A DNA stretch of 33,438 bases from Rhizobiaceae bacterium (GTDB lineage Bacteria > Pseudomonadota > Alphaproteobacteria > Rhizobiales > Rhizobiaceae), in contig JAJFMR010000002.1 of the NCBI GenBank assembly GCA_020696915.1, positions 1 through 33,438 on the forward strand, read 5' to 3'. The translations under genes were made by a program, and so were the position numbers. Below are positions 12,342 to 21,604 of this stretch, piece by piece. Positions within the stretch are counted from its first letter, which is position 1, and every line of letters begins with the position of its first letter. Under the pieces are notes generated by a model. That model had not been told where the DNA came from and searched no databases. It saw nothing but the letters and a program-made list of their open reading frames with translations.

Positions 12342-13193
12342 GTGAATTCGCCGCCGGTCTCCTGCTCCGGCGAGCCGGGCCGCACCGGGGCGCTCCGCAT
12401 CGAAGGAGCCGATTTTCCGTGGTGGCTTGCCGTGACCGCCACCGGCGCCGTCGTCGTCGCCGCCATCATTGCAGCCAGTGGAACCTACCAGCAGGTGTTC
12501 GCGATCGTCACGAAGGGGATCGGCGTCACCGTTTTCGTTTCGCTGGTCGCCTACGCGCTCGCCTGCGCAATCGGTCTCCTGGTCGCGCTGATGGCCCTCT
12601 CTGGGTCACTGATCCTGCGGCAGGCGGCCCGTTTCTATGTGGAGATCATCCGCGGCATACCGATCCTGGTTCTGCTGTTCTGGATCGCCTTTGCCGGCGT
12701 GCCAGTCCTCGTCATCGCCTTGAACTGGGTTGCGGCGCCGCTCCGCGGTGCGGGACTCGTAGACGACCTGATGGTCCGTGACGTCTCACTTCTGTCACGC
12801 GCCGTGCTGGCGCTGACGATCGGCTACTCGGCATTCATCGCGGAGATCTTCCGGGCCGGCATACAGTCGGTTGACCCGGGCCAGACCGACGCCGCGCGGT
12901 CGCTCGGCCTGACCAGGCTTCAGTGCTTCCGGCTGGTGATCTTCCCGCAGGCGATCAGGATCATCCTGCCGCCTCTCGGCAATGATTTCGTCGCCATGGT
13001 CAAGGACTCCTCGCTGGTCTCCGTGCTCGGGGTGGCCGACATCACGCAGATGGGCAAGCTCTACGCGGCAGGCACCTTCCGTTTCTTCGAGACCTATTCG
13101 ATCGTTGCCTATGTATATCTGCTTCTCACGCTTGGCCTTTCGCTGGCCTTGCGCGGGTTGGAGCACAGGCTGCGAAAGAAAGGACGACGATGA
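12342..13193 (+). CDS. Amino-acid ABC transporter permease (HisM/GlnP family), GTG start
   Basis: VEIIRGIPILVLLFWIAF; EAA-type loop DAARSLGLTRLQCFRLVIFPQAIRIILPPLGNDFVAMVKDSSLVSVLG. Confidence 0.92.
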   Translation: MNSPPVSCSGEPGRTGALRIEGADFPWWLAVTATGAVVVAAIIAASGTYQQVFAIVTKGIGVTVFVSLVAYALACAIGLLVALMALSGSLILRQAARFYVEIIRGIPILVLLFWIAFAGVPVLVIALNWVAAPLRGAGLVDDLMVRDVSLLSRAVLALTIGYSAFIAEIFRAGIQSVDPGQTDAARSLGLTRLQCFRLVIFPQAIRIILPPLGNDFVAMVKDSSLVSVLGVADITQMGKLYAAGTFRFFETYSIVAYVYLLLTLGLSLALRGLEHRLRKKGRR

Positions 13194-13819
13194 GCCGCGA
13201 GCTGACTCCACTCGAGAAAGTATATGCCGCGCGGAACCAGGGCGAGCTCGCCGACGCCTACGCGTCATGGTCGATCGACTACGACCGTGAAACGGTCGCA
13301 CTCGGCTATTGCCTTCCCTTCGTGATCGCCGGCTGGGTGGCAAGGTATGTGGCGAAAGGCGCCGGGCCGCTGCTCGACGCAGGCTGCGGCACCGGCCTGG
13401 CGGCGCCCGGGCTGCGAGCGCTCGGCTACGAGCAGATCGAAGGCCTCGACTTTTCCGGGGACATGCTAGCGGTTGCCGGAGAGCGCGGCTTCTACCGGAA
13501 GCTCGAACATGCGGAACTCGGCCTCCCGCTGCCGTGGCCCGACGGTCATTTCGCCGCCTTCCTTTCGGCAGGGGTCTTTACCGAGGGACATGCGCCGCCT
13601 TCGAGCCTCGATGAGCTGGCGCGCGTCACGCAGGGCGGCGGTCACGCGGTCTTCACGGTCCGCGACAGCGTTCTCGAGCGCAACGGTTTCAGGCGGACCT
13701 TTCGGCGGCTGCAGGAGGAAGGCCGCTGGCTGCCTGTCGAGGAAAGCCGCCCGTTCCGCGCCTTCGTACTGGGCGAGCCGGAGGTCACTGTGAGAGCGTT
13801 CGTCTTCCGGATGCTCTGA
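13190..13819 (+). CDS. Class I SAM-dependent methyltransferase
   Basis: Motif I LLDAGCGTGLAAPGL; start ATG overlaps the permease stop (ATGA). Confidence 0.85.
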   Translation: MSRELTPLEKVYAARNQGELADAYASWSIDYDRETVALGYCLPFVIAGWVARYVAKGAGPLLDAGCGTGLAAPGLRALGYEQIEGLDFSGDMLAVAGERGFYRKLEHAELGLPLPWPDGHFAAFLSAGVFTEGHAPPSSLDELARVTQGGGHAVFTVRDSVLERNGFRRTFRRLQEEGRWLPVEESRPFRAFVLGEPEVTVRAFVFRML

Positions 13820-13864
13820 CCTGCCGCGGGCCCAAAGCGCCCATCCTGGGCACGTCCTGTCGAA

Positions 13865-14818
13865 TCATGATGACCGGAGTTCGGCGACCGATTTGAGATG
13901 CCGCGCGGTGAACAGGTCGAGATGGCCGCCGCCCACATTCTTGTAGACGGTGATCTCCTGGTCGTTGCCGCGCCCCGGGTGCCTGCCCGCGCAGAGTTCG
14001 TACAGGTCGGCCGTGATATCTTCCCAGCGGATGATGCCGCGATCGGCCGGCTGGCGCAGGTCGCCGGCATCCTGCATGCCCGAACGCGTGTCGACGAACA
14101 GTTTTCCGCGCGCCATCGCTTCGTCGTCGGCCTCGCGCATGTCGGGGAGATAGGCGCCGACGAGATCGAGATGCGCGCCGGGCTTCAGGAGCCGCCCGCG
14201 CACGAGCGGCGCCTTCGACATTGTCACGCAGGAAACGATGTCGGCCTGGGTTACGGCCGCATCGAGGTCGCTAACGGCCGCGATGGAGAAATCCCGGCCC
14301 GCATGCACGCTTGCCAACGCTTCGGCGCGGCCGGGCGTACGGTTCCAGACGAGAACCCGCTCCAGCGATGGCCGCGCCGCACGATGCGCTGCCAGCATGT
14401 GGGGCGCCAGTCCACCAGCGCCGACGATCACCAGCACCTTGGCGTCGGACCGGGCCAGGAGGCTGGCGCCCAGTGCGGAATCGGCGGCGGTCTTGCGGAA
14501 GGTCATGGCGGCGCCGTCCGCCACGAACAGCGGCGAACCCGACCCTGCGTCGAACACGGCCACCAGCCCCTGCACGGAAGGCTGCGGAGGACTTAGCCCC
14601 GGATTTTCCGGAAAAACGCCGACCAGCTTCACGGCGATGACGGTATCCCGCTGCCAGCCGACCTGGACGACGAACTTGTTGCCGCCGCCGCCCGGCTCAT
14701 CGCGCACCATCATATGGCTCGCATCCGGGGCCGGCCCCCGATGCGCCTGGCGCATCGCCTCGATCAGACCGGGGTAGTCGAGGAGGAAATGGACGGCGTC
14801 GGCATCGAAAAACTGCAT
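13865..14818 (-). CDS. Ornithine cyclodeaminase / mu-crystallin family protein
   Basis: Starts MQFFDADAVHFLLDYPGLIEAMRQAHRG; LVIVGAGGLAPHMLAAHRAARP Rossmann motif; DLVGAYLPDMREADDEAM. Confidence 0.88.
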   Translation of the reverse strand: MQFFDADAVHFLLDYPGLIEAMRQAHRGPAPDASHMMVRDEPGGGGNKFVVQVGWQRDTVIAVKLVGVFPENPGLSPPQPSVQGLVAVFDAGSGSPLFVADGAAMTFRKTAADSALGASLLARSDAKVLVIVGAGGLAPHMLAAHRAARPSLERVLVWNRTPGRAEALASVHAGRDFSIAAVSDLDAAVTQADIVSCVTMSKAPLVRGRLLKPGAHLDLVGAYLPDMREADDEAMARGKLFVDTRSGMQDAGDLRQPADRGIIRWEDITADLYELCAGRHPGRGNDQEITVYKNVGGGHLDLFTARHLKSVAELRSS

Positions 14819-15128
14819 GGTCAGAACACCAGATCCGGAAGGAGAGTGACGATGGGCGGAAAGAATGCCATCGGGAAGACACCGCACCAGCGCCGCCAGG
14901 AACGGCACCAGCTCGGACGAAAACTCCTCGATGGAGCATTGCCGATTGCTACCTCGGGTGGATAGGGCGAGCCATTCACGATCGCCCTGCCGGCCTGAAC
15001 GACCCCTAATCTTCCCCGCTGCTCGCCGTGGCTGGCCTGCCGTCCCGATCTTTCCGACTGCACCGGGTAGTGCTTGCGACGCCGACCCTCCCGGCGCTAC
15101 CGACGGTGCCCAGGACCCCTGACCGGAC

Positions 15129-15761
15129 TCAGCTCTCGCCCGTCAGCGATCTGATCTGCCCAGTCAGCCGCGCCACCTGTTCCTCCAAGGCCGCAAGGCG
15201 CGGCTCGATGTCCGAGCCATGGGAGGATCCCCGTGCTGGCGCCGGCGCCGCCGAAGCAGCCACCGGCCCGCCGAGCAGATGCGCGTAACGCTCCTCCCTT
15301 TGCCCCGGACCCCGGTCGATCATGGCGGCGAGCGCCGGCTTGCGGCCTATCAGCAGGTCGAGACTGCTCCGCACCTCTTCGATCGACGGGAATCTCGCCA
15401 TGCGTTCGCTGCGCGCCAGAAGCTCGTGTGCCGTCTGCGGGCCCCGCACCATCATCAGGGCAAGCAGGGCGACCTGCGACTGGGTAAGCGAGAAGCGCTG
15501 CGCCAGCAGGTGCTCGAACCGGTCGACGCGGGAGGCGAATGCCTGCTGCACCAGACCCTTCCGCTGCAGCGTGCCGAGCCCCCGGACTATGTCGGTCATT
15601 TCGAGTGACATGACCGGGTCCCTGGCGGTCTTCTGGTTGGCCGCGACGTGCAGCGCATTCACCGTCATCGGGTAGACGTCGGGGGTGAGCATCTTTTTCT
15701 CGGCCAGAGTGCCGAGGATCCGGATTTCGACGGTGTTCAGGACTTCAGGATCATCCGGCAT
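15129..15761 (-). CDS. YceH family (DUF480) protein
   Basis: LNTVEIRILGTLAEKKMLTPDVYPMTVNALHVAANQKTARDPVMSL; C-terminal coiled coil ALEEQVARLTGQIRSL. Confidence 0.88.
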   Translation of the reverse strand: MPDDPEVLNTVEIRILGTLAEKKMLTPDVYPMTVNALHVAANQKTARDPVMSLEMTDIVRGLGTLQRKGLVQQAFASRVDRFEHLLAQRFSLTQSQVALLALMMVRGPQTAHELLARSERMARFPSIEEVRSSLDLLIGRKPALAAMIDRGPGQREERYAHLLGGPVAASAAPAPARGSSHGSDIEPRLAALEEQVARLTGQIRSLTGES

Positions 15762-15794
15762 GTTGGCGTCCTGCTCACCTTTGCTGGAATCGCC

Positions 15795-16574
15795 CTACAC
15801 GCGCCGTTCGACCAGAAGCTTCTTGGTCTCGGCGATCGCCTTGGCCGGGTTGAGGCCCTTCGGACAGGTCTGGGTGCAGTTCATGATCGTGTGGCAGCGA
15901 TAGAGCCTGAACGGGTCCTCGAGATTGTCGAGCCGCTCGCCGGTCGCCTCGTCGCGGCTGTCGACGAGCCACCGGTAAGCCTGCAGCAGAACCGCCGGGC
16001 CGAGGAAGCGTTCGCTGTTCCACCAGTAGCTCGGACAGGCCGTCGAGCAACAGGCGCACAGGATGCATTCGTAAAGGCCGTCAAGCTTCTGCCGATCCTC
16101 GTGGCTCTGCAGCCACTCCTTGGCCGGCTCCGGCGACACCGTCTTCAACCACGGCTCGATCGCGGCATGCTGGGCATAGAAGTCGGTTAGGTCAGGCACC
16201 AGGTCCTTGACCACCGGCATATGCGGCAGCGGGTAGACGCGCACCGGGCCGGAAATTTCATCCATTCCCTTGGTGCAGGCTAGCGTGTTGCCGCCATCGA
16301 TGTTCATGGAACAGGAGCCGCATATGCCCTCGCGGCAGGAGCGCCGAAGCGTGAGTGTCGGGTCGACCTTATTCTTGATCCACAACAGGGCATCGAGCAC
16401 CATCGGGCCGCAATCGTCGAGGTCGACGAAATAGGTGTCGACGCGCGGATTCTCGTCATCGTCCGGGGACCAGCGGTAGATCCGGTACTCGCGCAGGTTC
16501 TTCGCGCCTTCCGGCTTCGGCCAGGTCTTTCCCTCGACTATCCTCGAGTTCCTCGGAAGAGCGAATTCAACCAT
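15795..16574 (-). CDS. sdhB: Succinate dehydrogenase iron-sulfur subunit
   Basis: [55 protein letters not shown]. Confidence 0.97.
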   Translation of the reverse strand: MVEFALPRNSRIVEGKTWPKPEGAKNLREYRIYRWSPDDDENPRVDTYFVDLDDCGPMVLDALLWIKNKVDPTLTLRRSCREGICGSCSMNIDGGNTLACTKGMDEISGPVRVYPLPHMPVVKDLVPDLTDFYAQHAAIEPWLKTVSPEPAKEWLQSHEDRQKLDGLYECILCACCSTACPSYWWNSERFLGPAVLLQAYRWLVDSRDEATGERLDNLEDPFRLYRCHTIMNCTQTCPKGLNPAKAIAETKKLLVERRV

Positions 16575-16834
16575 TACCTCAAAGCCTTTCGGATGACGAG
16601 TTTCAGCCCGGACCAGCTGGCGTCCACGGCCGCGGCCTTGACGTCGACCAGATCGAGGCCGAGAGCACGATCGCAAACGACATGCTCGGTGATTTCGGTC
16701 CGCACCCCGGGCGCCCACTTCGGCCGCGACACCAAGATCATTCCGCGGACCCTGGTCGCCGCGCCGGCGGCCATGCCGTCCCGCAGCCCGGGCTTCTCGC
16801 GAAACGGCGAATAGCGTGCGGCGGCCAGTTCCAT
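16574..16834 (-). CDS. Uncharacterised 86-aa protein encoded between sdhA and sdhB
   Basis: [89 protein letters not shown] 1 nt after the sdhA stop, TAA overlapping the sdhB ATG (TAATG). Confidence 0.65.
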   Translation of the reverse strand: MELAAARYSPFREKPGLRDGMAAGAATRVRGMILVSRPKWAPGVRTEITEHVVCDRALGLDLVDVKAAAVDASWSGLKLVIRKALR

Positions 16835-16835
16835 G

Positions 16836-18671
16836 TCAATAGACCCGCGCCTTGGGCGCGATCTTCGCCGGATCGATGCCGCCCCTGTCGTGGGGCAGCA
16901 TCGTCTCGGTGTGCACCGGACGGTAGGCGAGCGCGACCTCTCCTTCCGCCTCGATCCGGGCAAGCGTGTGCTTGCGCCAGTTCCGATCGTCGCGGGCGGA
17001 AAAGTCCTCTCGGGCATGCGCGCCGCGGCTCTCCTTGCGGGCCGCCGCGGAGTAGACCGTGGCGAGCGCGTTGGCCATCAGGTTCTGGAGCTCTAGCGTC
17101 TCCACCAGGTCCGAATTCCAGATCATCGACCGGTCGAACACCTTGACGTCGCGCAACTCGCCCCAGATGGCGGAGATGCGCCGGCAGCCGGATTGCAGCG
17201 ATTCCTGGGTCCGGAACACGGCCGCGTCCTCCTGCATTGTCCGCTGCATCTTTTCGCGGAGCACCGCGGTGGGCGAGCCGCCATTGGCGTGACGGAGCCG
17301 GTCGAAACGGTCCATGATCCTTTCGGCCGCGGCCCCGTCGATGGGGGGCACGGCGCTATTTCGATCGACCACCTGCCCGGCGCGGATCGCGGCGGCGCGG
17401 CCGAACACGACGAGGTCGATCAGCGAGTTCGAGCCGAGCCGGTTTGCGCCATGCACCGAGGCGCACCCCGCCTCGCCGACGGCCATCAGGCCGGGGCTGA
17501 CGGCGTCCGGATCGGATGCCGTGGGGTTGAGCACCTCGCCCCAGTAATTCGTCGGGATGCCGCCCATGTTGTAGTGGACCGTCGGCGAAACGGGGATCGG
17601 CTCGCGGGTCACGTCGACGCCGGCGAAGATCTTTGCCGATTCCGAAATGCCGGGCAGCCGCTCGTGCAGCACCGCCGGATCGAGGTGGTCGAGGTGGAGG
17701 AAGATGTGATCCTTGTTCCTGCCGACGCCGCGGCCCTCGCGAACCTCGATGGTCATGCACCGGGACACCACGTCGCGGCTCGCCAGGTCCTTGGCGGAAG
17801 GTGCGTAGCGCTCCATGAAGCGCTCGCCTTCGGAGTTGACAAGGTAGCCGCCCTCGCCGCGTGCTCCCTCGGTGATCAGGCAGCCGGCGCCGTAGATGCC
17901 GGTCGGGTGGAACTGCACGAACTCCATGTCCTGCAGCGGCAGGCCGGCGCGCGCGGCCATGCCGTTGCCGTCGCCGGTGCAGGTATGCGCCGACGTGGCG
18001 GTGAAATACGCGCGGCCATAGCCGCCCGTCGCCAGGATCACCATCTTGGCCGAAAACCGATGGATGGTGCCGTCGTCGAGGTTCCAGGCGATCACCCCGG
18101 TACAGCTTCCGTCGGGCGCCATGATCAGGTCGAGCGCGAAATACTCGACGAAAAACTGCGCGCTGTTCTTCAGCGACTGGCCGTAGAGCGTGTGCAGGAT
18201 GGCGTGACCGGTTCGGTCGGCCGCCGCGCAGGTGCGCTGCACGGGTGGGCCATCCCCGAACTCGGTCATGTGACCGCCGAACGGACGCTGGTAGATGCGT
18301 CCGTCCGCCGTCCGCGAGAACGGCACGCCGTAGTGCTCGAGCTCGTACACCGCGGCCGGCGCCTGCTGCACCATGTATTCCATGGCGTCGACGTCACCCA
18401 GCCAGTCGGAACCCTTGACGGTGTCGTAGAGGTGCCACTGCCAACTGTCCGGCCCCATGTTCGACAGCGAGGCCGCGATGCCGCCCTGGGCGGCGACGGT
18501 ATGCGAGCGGGTCGGGAACACCTTGGTTATGCAGGCCGTCCGCAGCCCCTGCTCGGCCATGCCGAGCGTGGCGCGCAGCCCGGCGCCGCCGGCTCCGACA
18601 ATGACGACGTCGAACCCGTGATCGACATAGGTATAGGCCGAAGTTGCCTTGCGGGGCGCAGTATTTGCCAC
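16836..18671 (-). CDS. sdhA: Succinate dehydrogenase flavoprotein subunit
   Basis: [24 protein letters not shown] motif; [51 protein letters not shown]. Confidence 0.98.
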   Translation of the reverse strand: MANTAPRKATSAYTYVDHGFDVVIVGAGGAGLRATLGMAEQGLRTACITKVFPTRSHTVAAQGGIAASLSNMGPDSWQWHLYDTVKGSDWLGDVDAMEYMVQQAPAAVYELEHYGVPFSRTADGRIYQRPFGGHMTEFGDGPPVQRTCAAADRTGHAILHTLYGQSLKNSAQFFVEYFALDLIMAPDGSCTGVIAWNLDDGTIHRFSAKMVILATGGYGRAYFTATSAHTCTGDGNGMAARAGLPLQDMEFVQFHPTGIYGAGCLITEGARGEGGYLVNSEGERFMERYAPSAKDLASRDVVSRCMTIEVREGRGVGRNKDHIFLHLDHLDPAVLHERLPGISESAKIFAGVDVTREPIPVSPTVHYNMGGIPTNYWGEVLNPTASDPDAVSPGLMAVGEAGCASVHGANRLGSNSLIDLVVFGRAAAIRAGQVVDRNSAVPPIDGAAAERIMDRFDRLRHANGGSPTAVLREKMQRTMQEDAAVFRTQESLQSGCRRISAIWGELRDVKVFDRSMIWNSDLVETLELQNLMANALATVYSAAARKESRGAHAREDFSARDDRNWRKHTLARIEAEGEVALAYRPVHTETMLPHDRGGIDPAKIAPKARVY

Positions 18672-18673
18672 CT

Positions 18674-19057
18674 TCAGCCTCCGAGTGCGAGTTTGACGAG
18701 CGCGTAGATTGCCGCGACGCCTACCGAAGCGGCGAAAAAGACGTTGAGCATGATCAAGGCGATCCTGGCTCCGTCGGCGTGGACGTAGTCCTCGATGATG
18801 ACCTGCATGCCGAGCCGCATGTGATTGAGGACCGACAGGAACGCCAGGACAAGCATGAGCGCCACGAAAGGATTGCCGAGCGCCCCCCGCACCGTCATGT
18901 AATCGGCGCCGTTTAGAGCGACCAGCAGGCCGATGAGAAACAGCATCAGCGGCACGTTGGCGACTGCCGTCAGCCGCTGCAGCCAGAAATGCCCGGTGCC
19001 TTCGCGCGCCGTTCCGAGGCCGCGCACGCGGGCCAGTGGCGTTTGCATCCTGGCCAT
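18674..19057 (-). CDS. sdhD: Succinate dehydrogenase hydrophobic membrane anchor subunit
   Basis: 127 aa, three TM segments; [28 protein letters not shown]; position in sdhCDAB. Confidence 0.92.
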   Translation of the reverse strand: MARMQTPLARVRGLGTAREGTGHFWLQRLTAVANVPLMLFLIGLLVALNGADYMTVRGALGNPFVALMLVLAFLSVLNHMRLGMQVIIEDYVHADGARIALIMLNVFFAASVGVAAIYALVKLALGG

Positions 19058-19058
19058 C

Positions 19059-19469
19059 TCAGAACGCCCCCCGCGCCGCGTAGCCGGCTATCCAGACCAG
19101 CAGAGTCAGCACGATGGCTGCCACTATCTGCAGCCGCGCCATGCTGGAGGCGGTGGTTTTCTCCAACCCGCTGCCGGTGTCCCAGATCAGGTGGCGGATG
19201 CCGCCGAGCATATGGTGGACGAGGGCCCAGGTGTAGCCGAGAAGCACGCAGCGTCCGGCCCACGATCCGAATACGGCATTGGCGAGATCGAACTGCCTTT
19301 CCGAGGTCGCGGCGGCGAGCAGCCACCATGCAATCAGCAGCGTGCCAAAATAGAGAGCACCGCCCGTCACGCGATGCAGGATGGACACCGTCATGGTGAC
19401 GGGCCACCTGTAGATCGTCAGGTGCGGCGAAAGCGGCCGCTGCCGTCTTGCTGCGGTTGTCCTGGTCAT
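19059..19469 (-). CDS. sdhC: Succinate dehydrogenase cytochrome b556 subunit
   Basis: RPLSPHLTIYRWPVTMTVSILHRVTGGALYFG; VHHMLGGIRHLIWD. Confidence 0.95.
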   Translation of the reverse strand: MTRTTAARRQRPLSPHLTIYRWPVTMTVSILHRVTGGALYFGTLLIAWWLLAAATSERQFDLANAVFGSWAGRCVLLGYTWALVHHMLGGIRHLIWDTGSGLEKTTASSMARLQIVAAIVLTLLVWIAGYAARGAF

Positions 19470-19580
19470 GGGCGTCCCCCGAATCGATCGTCGCGGCGCC
19501 GGCGGGAGCGCGCCAGGCGCCTCTGACAGGTCGGTCGTAAACTTTTTTTGCAGCGCGTCAAAGTGACCCCGTTAGGCCCC

Positions 19581-19609
19581 ACATAGGCGGCCGCATGCGC
19601 GAGATGCAA
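19581..19609 (-). promoter_or_regulatory. Putative housekeeping promoter of sdhC (-35 TTGCAT, 17-bp spacer, -10 CTATGT)
   Basis: Minus strand TTGCAT-N17-CTATGT, near the alphaproteobacterial CTTGAC-N17-CTATAT type, about 110 bp upstream of sdhC. Confidence 0.4.
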
Positions 19610-19665
19610 GCCAAGTATCTGGCTTCAATCGATTTTAAGACAAGGACCGCATTTTGCATTGCGGC

Positions 19666-19687
19666 AGATCTCTATTGATAGGGATCT
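19666..19687. repeat. Near-perfect palindrome AGATCTCTAT-TG-ATAGGGATCT (candidate operator)
   Basis: 9 of 10 arm positions are complementary (the remaining one is a T/G wobble as RNA). Confidence 0.5.
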
Positions 19688-19834
19688 TCAGCCGCTGCGG
19701 ATCCAGCCTGATCCCCGCCGATCCGGTCACGCGCGCTCGTCTTCGGCCCTGCAAGGCTTGGAGATGTACGGCTTCGCGTTTCGCGCTCGCCGGTCCGGGC
19801 GGCGCTCAAGCTTCTGGAAGGGGGCGGAGTTGCA

Positions 19835-19882
19835 ATGCACCATCGCCTCATAGTACGACCGGCGAGGATAGAAAGCCTTTAG
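19835..19882 (+). CDS. Candidate 15-codon leader peptide MHHRLIVRPARIESL*
   Basis: GGAG Shine-Dalgarno at 19826-19829 with 5-nt spacing to ATG; TAG stop at 19880-19882 falls at the loop of the following hairpin. Confidence 0.4.
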   Translation: MHHRLIVRPARIESL

Positions 19883-19896
19883 GAAAGGCTGTTTTT
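19874..19896 (+). promoter_or_regulatory. Hairpin AGCCTTT-AGG-AAAGGCT followed by GTTTTT, sequestering the Shine-Dalgarno of the downstream gene; attenuator/terminator-like
   Basis: Perfect 7-bp stem with 3-nt loop, U-tract, and start ATG at 19899. Confidence 0.6.
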
Positions 19897-19898
19897 CC

Positions 19899-21017
19899 AT
19901 GCAGATTCTAGTCCTTCCGGGCGACGGCATCGGGCCGGAGATCACTGAAGCGACCTTGAAGGTTCTCCGAACGGCAGATGCGGAGGCCGGGCTCGGCCTT
20001 ACCTTCGAATTCGGCGACATCGGCCTGAAACCGCTCGCCGAGCAGGGAACGACACTTCCCGATTCGGTGGTGGAGCGCGTTCCCCTGGCGGACGGCGTGA
20101 TCCTGGGGCCCGTTTCCCATTACGAATATCCGAGCCGCGATCGCGGCGGGATCAACCCGTCCGGGGAACTGAGGGTCAGGTTCGACCTCTATGCCAACAT
20201 TCGCCCCTGCCGGTCCCGCGACGGACTTACGATCCTGCGTCGGCCGATGGATATGGTCATCCTCCGGGAAAACACCGAGGGCTTCTATTCGGACCGAAAC
20301 ATGTTTGCGGGCAGCGGCGAGTTCATGCCGGATCCCGACATGGCCCTGTCGGTCCGCAAGGTCACCGCCAGGGCCTCGGGCCGCGTGGCGAGCGTCGCCT
20401 TCGGGATCGCCCGCGGCCGGCGCAAGAAGGTGACGGCCGTTCACAAGGCCAACGTGTTGAAGCTCTCGGACGGCCTGTTCCTGCGCGAGGTGCGGAAGGT
20501 GGCCGCGGCGTTCCCGGACGTGGAGCTAGACGAGTTGCTCGTCGATGCGGCGGCGGCACATCTCATCCGGTCGCCCGATCGCTTCGATGTCATCGTTACC
20601 ACCAACATGTTCGGCGACATCCTGTCGGACGAAGCCTCCGAGCTCTGCGGCAGCCTCGGGCTCGGCGGCTCGATCAACGCCGGGGATTCGGTCTGCATCG
20701 CCCAGGCCCAGCACGGCTCGGCGCCCGACATCGCCGGCAAGGGCATCGCCAATCCGACCTCGCTGATCCTGTCGGCCGCCATGCTGCTCGACTGGCTCGG
20801 GCGCCGGCACGCGCTGAGCGGCCTCGTCGAAACGGCCCGGCGCCTCGAGGATGCGGTCGAGGCAACGCTTCGCGATCCATCGACGCGGACCCGCGACATA
20901 GGCGGATCGCTTGGAACCCAAGCATTCGCGGACGCCGTCTGCCGATCGCTGACGAGCACGACCCTCCCCGGCGCGGTCGCCCGGCCTTCCGCGCAGGAAC
21001 TGGACGCCGCTCGATGA
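19899..21017 (+). CDS. Isocitrate/isopropylmalate dehydrogenase-family NAD(P)-dependent beta-decarboxylating dehydrogenase
   Basis: MQILVLPGDGIGPEITEATLKVL; LRENTEGFYSDRNM; VHKANVLKLSDGLFL; TTNMFGDILSDEASELCGSLGLGGSINAG. Confidence 0.92.
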   Translation: MQILVLPGDGIGPEITEATLKVLRTADAEAGLGLTFEFGDIGLKPLAEQGTTLPDSVVERVPLADGVILGPVSHYEYPSRDRGGINPSGELRVRFDLYANIRPCRSRDGLTILRRPMDMVILRENTEGFYSDRNMFAGSGEFMPDPDMALSVRKVTARASGRVASVAFGIARGRRKKVTAVHKANVLKLSDGLFLREVRKVAAAFPDVELDELLVDAAAAHLIRSPDRFDVIVTTNMFGDILSDEASELCGSLGLGGSINAGDSVCIAQAQHGSAPDIAGKGIANPTSLILSAAMLLDWLGRRHALSGLVETARRLEDAVEATLRDPSTRTRDIGGSLGTQAFADAVCRSLTSTTLPGAVARPSAQELDAAR

Positions 21018-21113
21018 TCGTTTCAACGATCCATCGTCGCCCCCGCGCCTGCCCTTCGGCTGCATCAACCATAGTCAGGCAGCGGCGCGAGTTGGCAGTT
21101 ATGGCAATCGCAG

Positions 21114-21141
21114 GTCCGGCGAACCAGCCGGATCGCCGGAC
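21114..21141. repeat. Inverted repeat GTCCGGCGA-N10-TCGCCGGAC upstream of the cupin gene
   Basis: Perfect 9-bp arms read directly. Confidence 0.6.
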
Positions 21142-21158
21142 GGCAAGAAGGTGATGGA

Positions 21159-21572
21159 ATGAACATGCAGACCGTGCGGCCCGGTATATTCCGCCCCGAC
21201 GAGATCAAGGCGCATGAACGGGGCGGCGGAGCCAGAACCATTCCCCTCGTCAACCGCGCCTCCGGCACGACCAGCTTCATCAACGGCATCACGATCTTCG
21301 AGCCGGGCGCCGCCATTCCGCTTCACAAGCACAATTGCGAGGAGAGCGTGATGCTTCTCGAAGGCAAGGCGATCGCCGAGATCGACGGTGAGCGGCATGT
21401 CCTGAAACCTCAGGATACAACCTTCATCCCGGCCGGACTGCCACACCGCTTCATCAACGCATCGAGCAGCGAACCCATGAAAATCCTCTGGATCTATGCG
21501 ACCGTAGACGCCACGCGCACCATCGTGGAAACCGGTGACACCCGCACGATCGACACCGAGCAAGGGAGCTGA
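21159..21572 (+). CDS. Cupin domain-containing protein
   Basis: GAAIPLHKHNCEESVMLLEGKAIAEIDGERHVLKPQDTTFIPAGLPHRFIN: cupin motifs 1 and 2. Confidence 0.9.
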   Translation: MNMQTVRPGIFRPDEIKAHERGGGARTIPLVNRASGTTSFINGITIFEPGAAIPLHKHNCEESVMLLEGKAIAEIDGERHVLKPQDTTFIPAGLPHRFINASSSEPMKILWIYATVDATRTIVETGDTRTIDTEQGS

Positions 21573-21604
21573 AGGCGACGTTCGCGAGGCGCCGCATTCC
21601 GCCA

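Noticed and set aside
17193-18707. 504-aa plus-strand ORF
   Set aside because: Antisense shadow of sdhA.
19654-19911. 85-aa and 64-aa ORFs in the sdhC/IDH-like intergenic region
   Set aside because: Lack convincing ribosome-binding sites, overlap the structured leader, and have no recognisable family; only the short 19835 ORF has a well-spaced SD.
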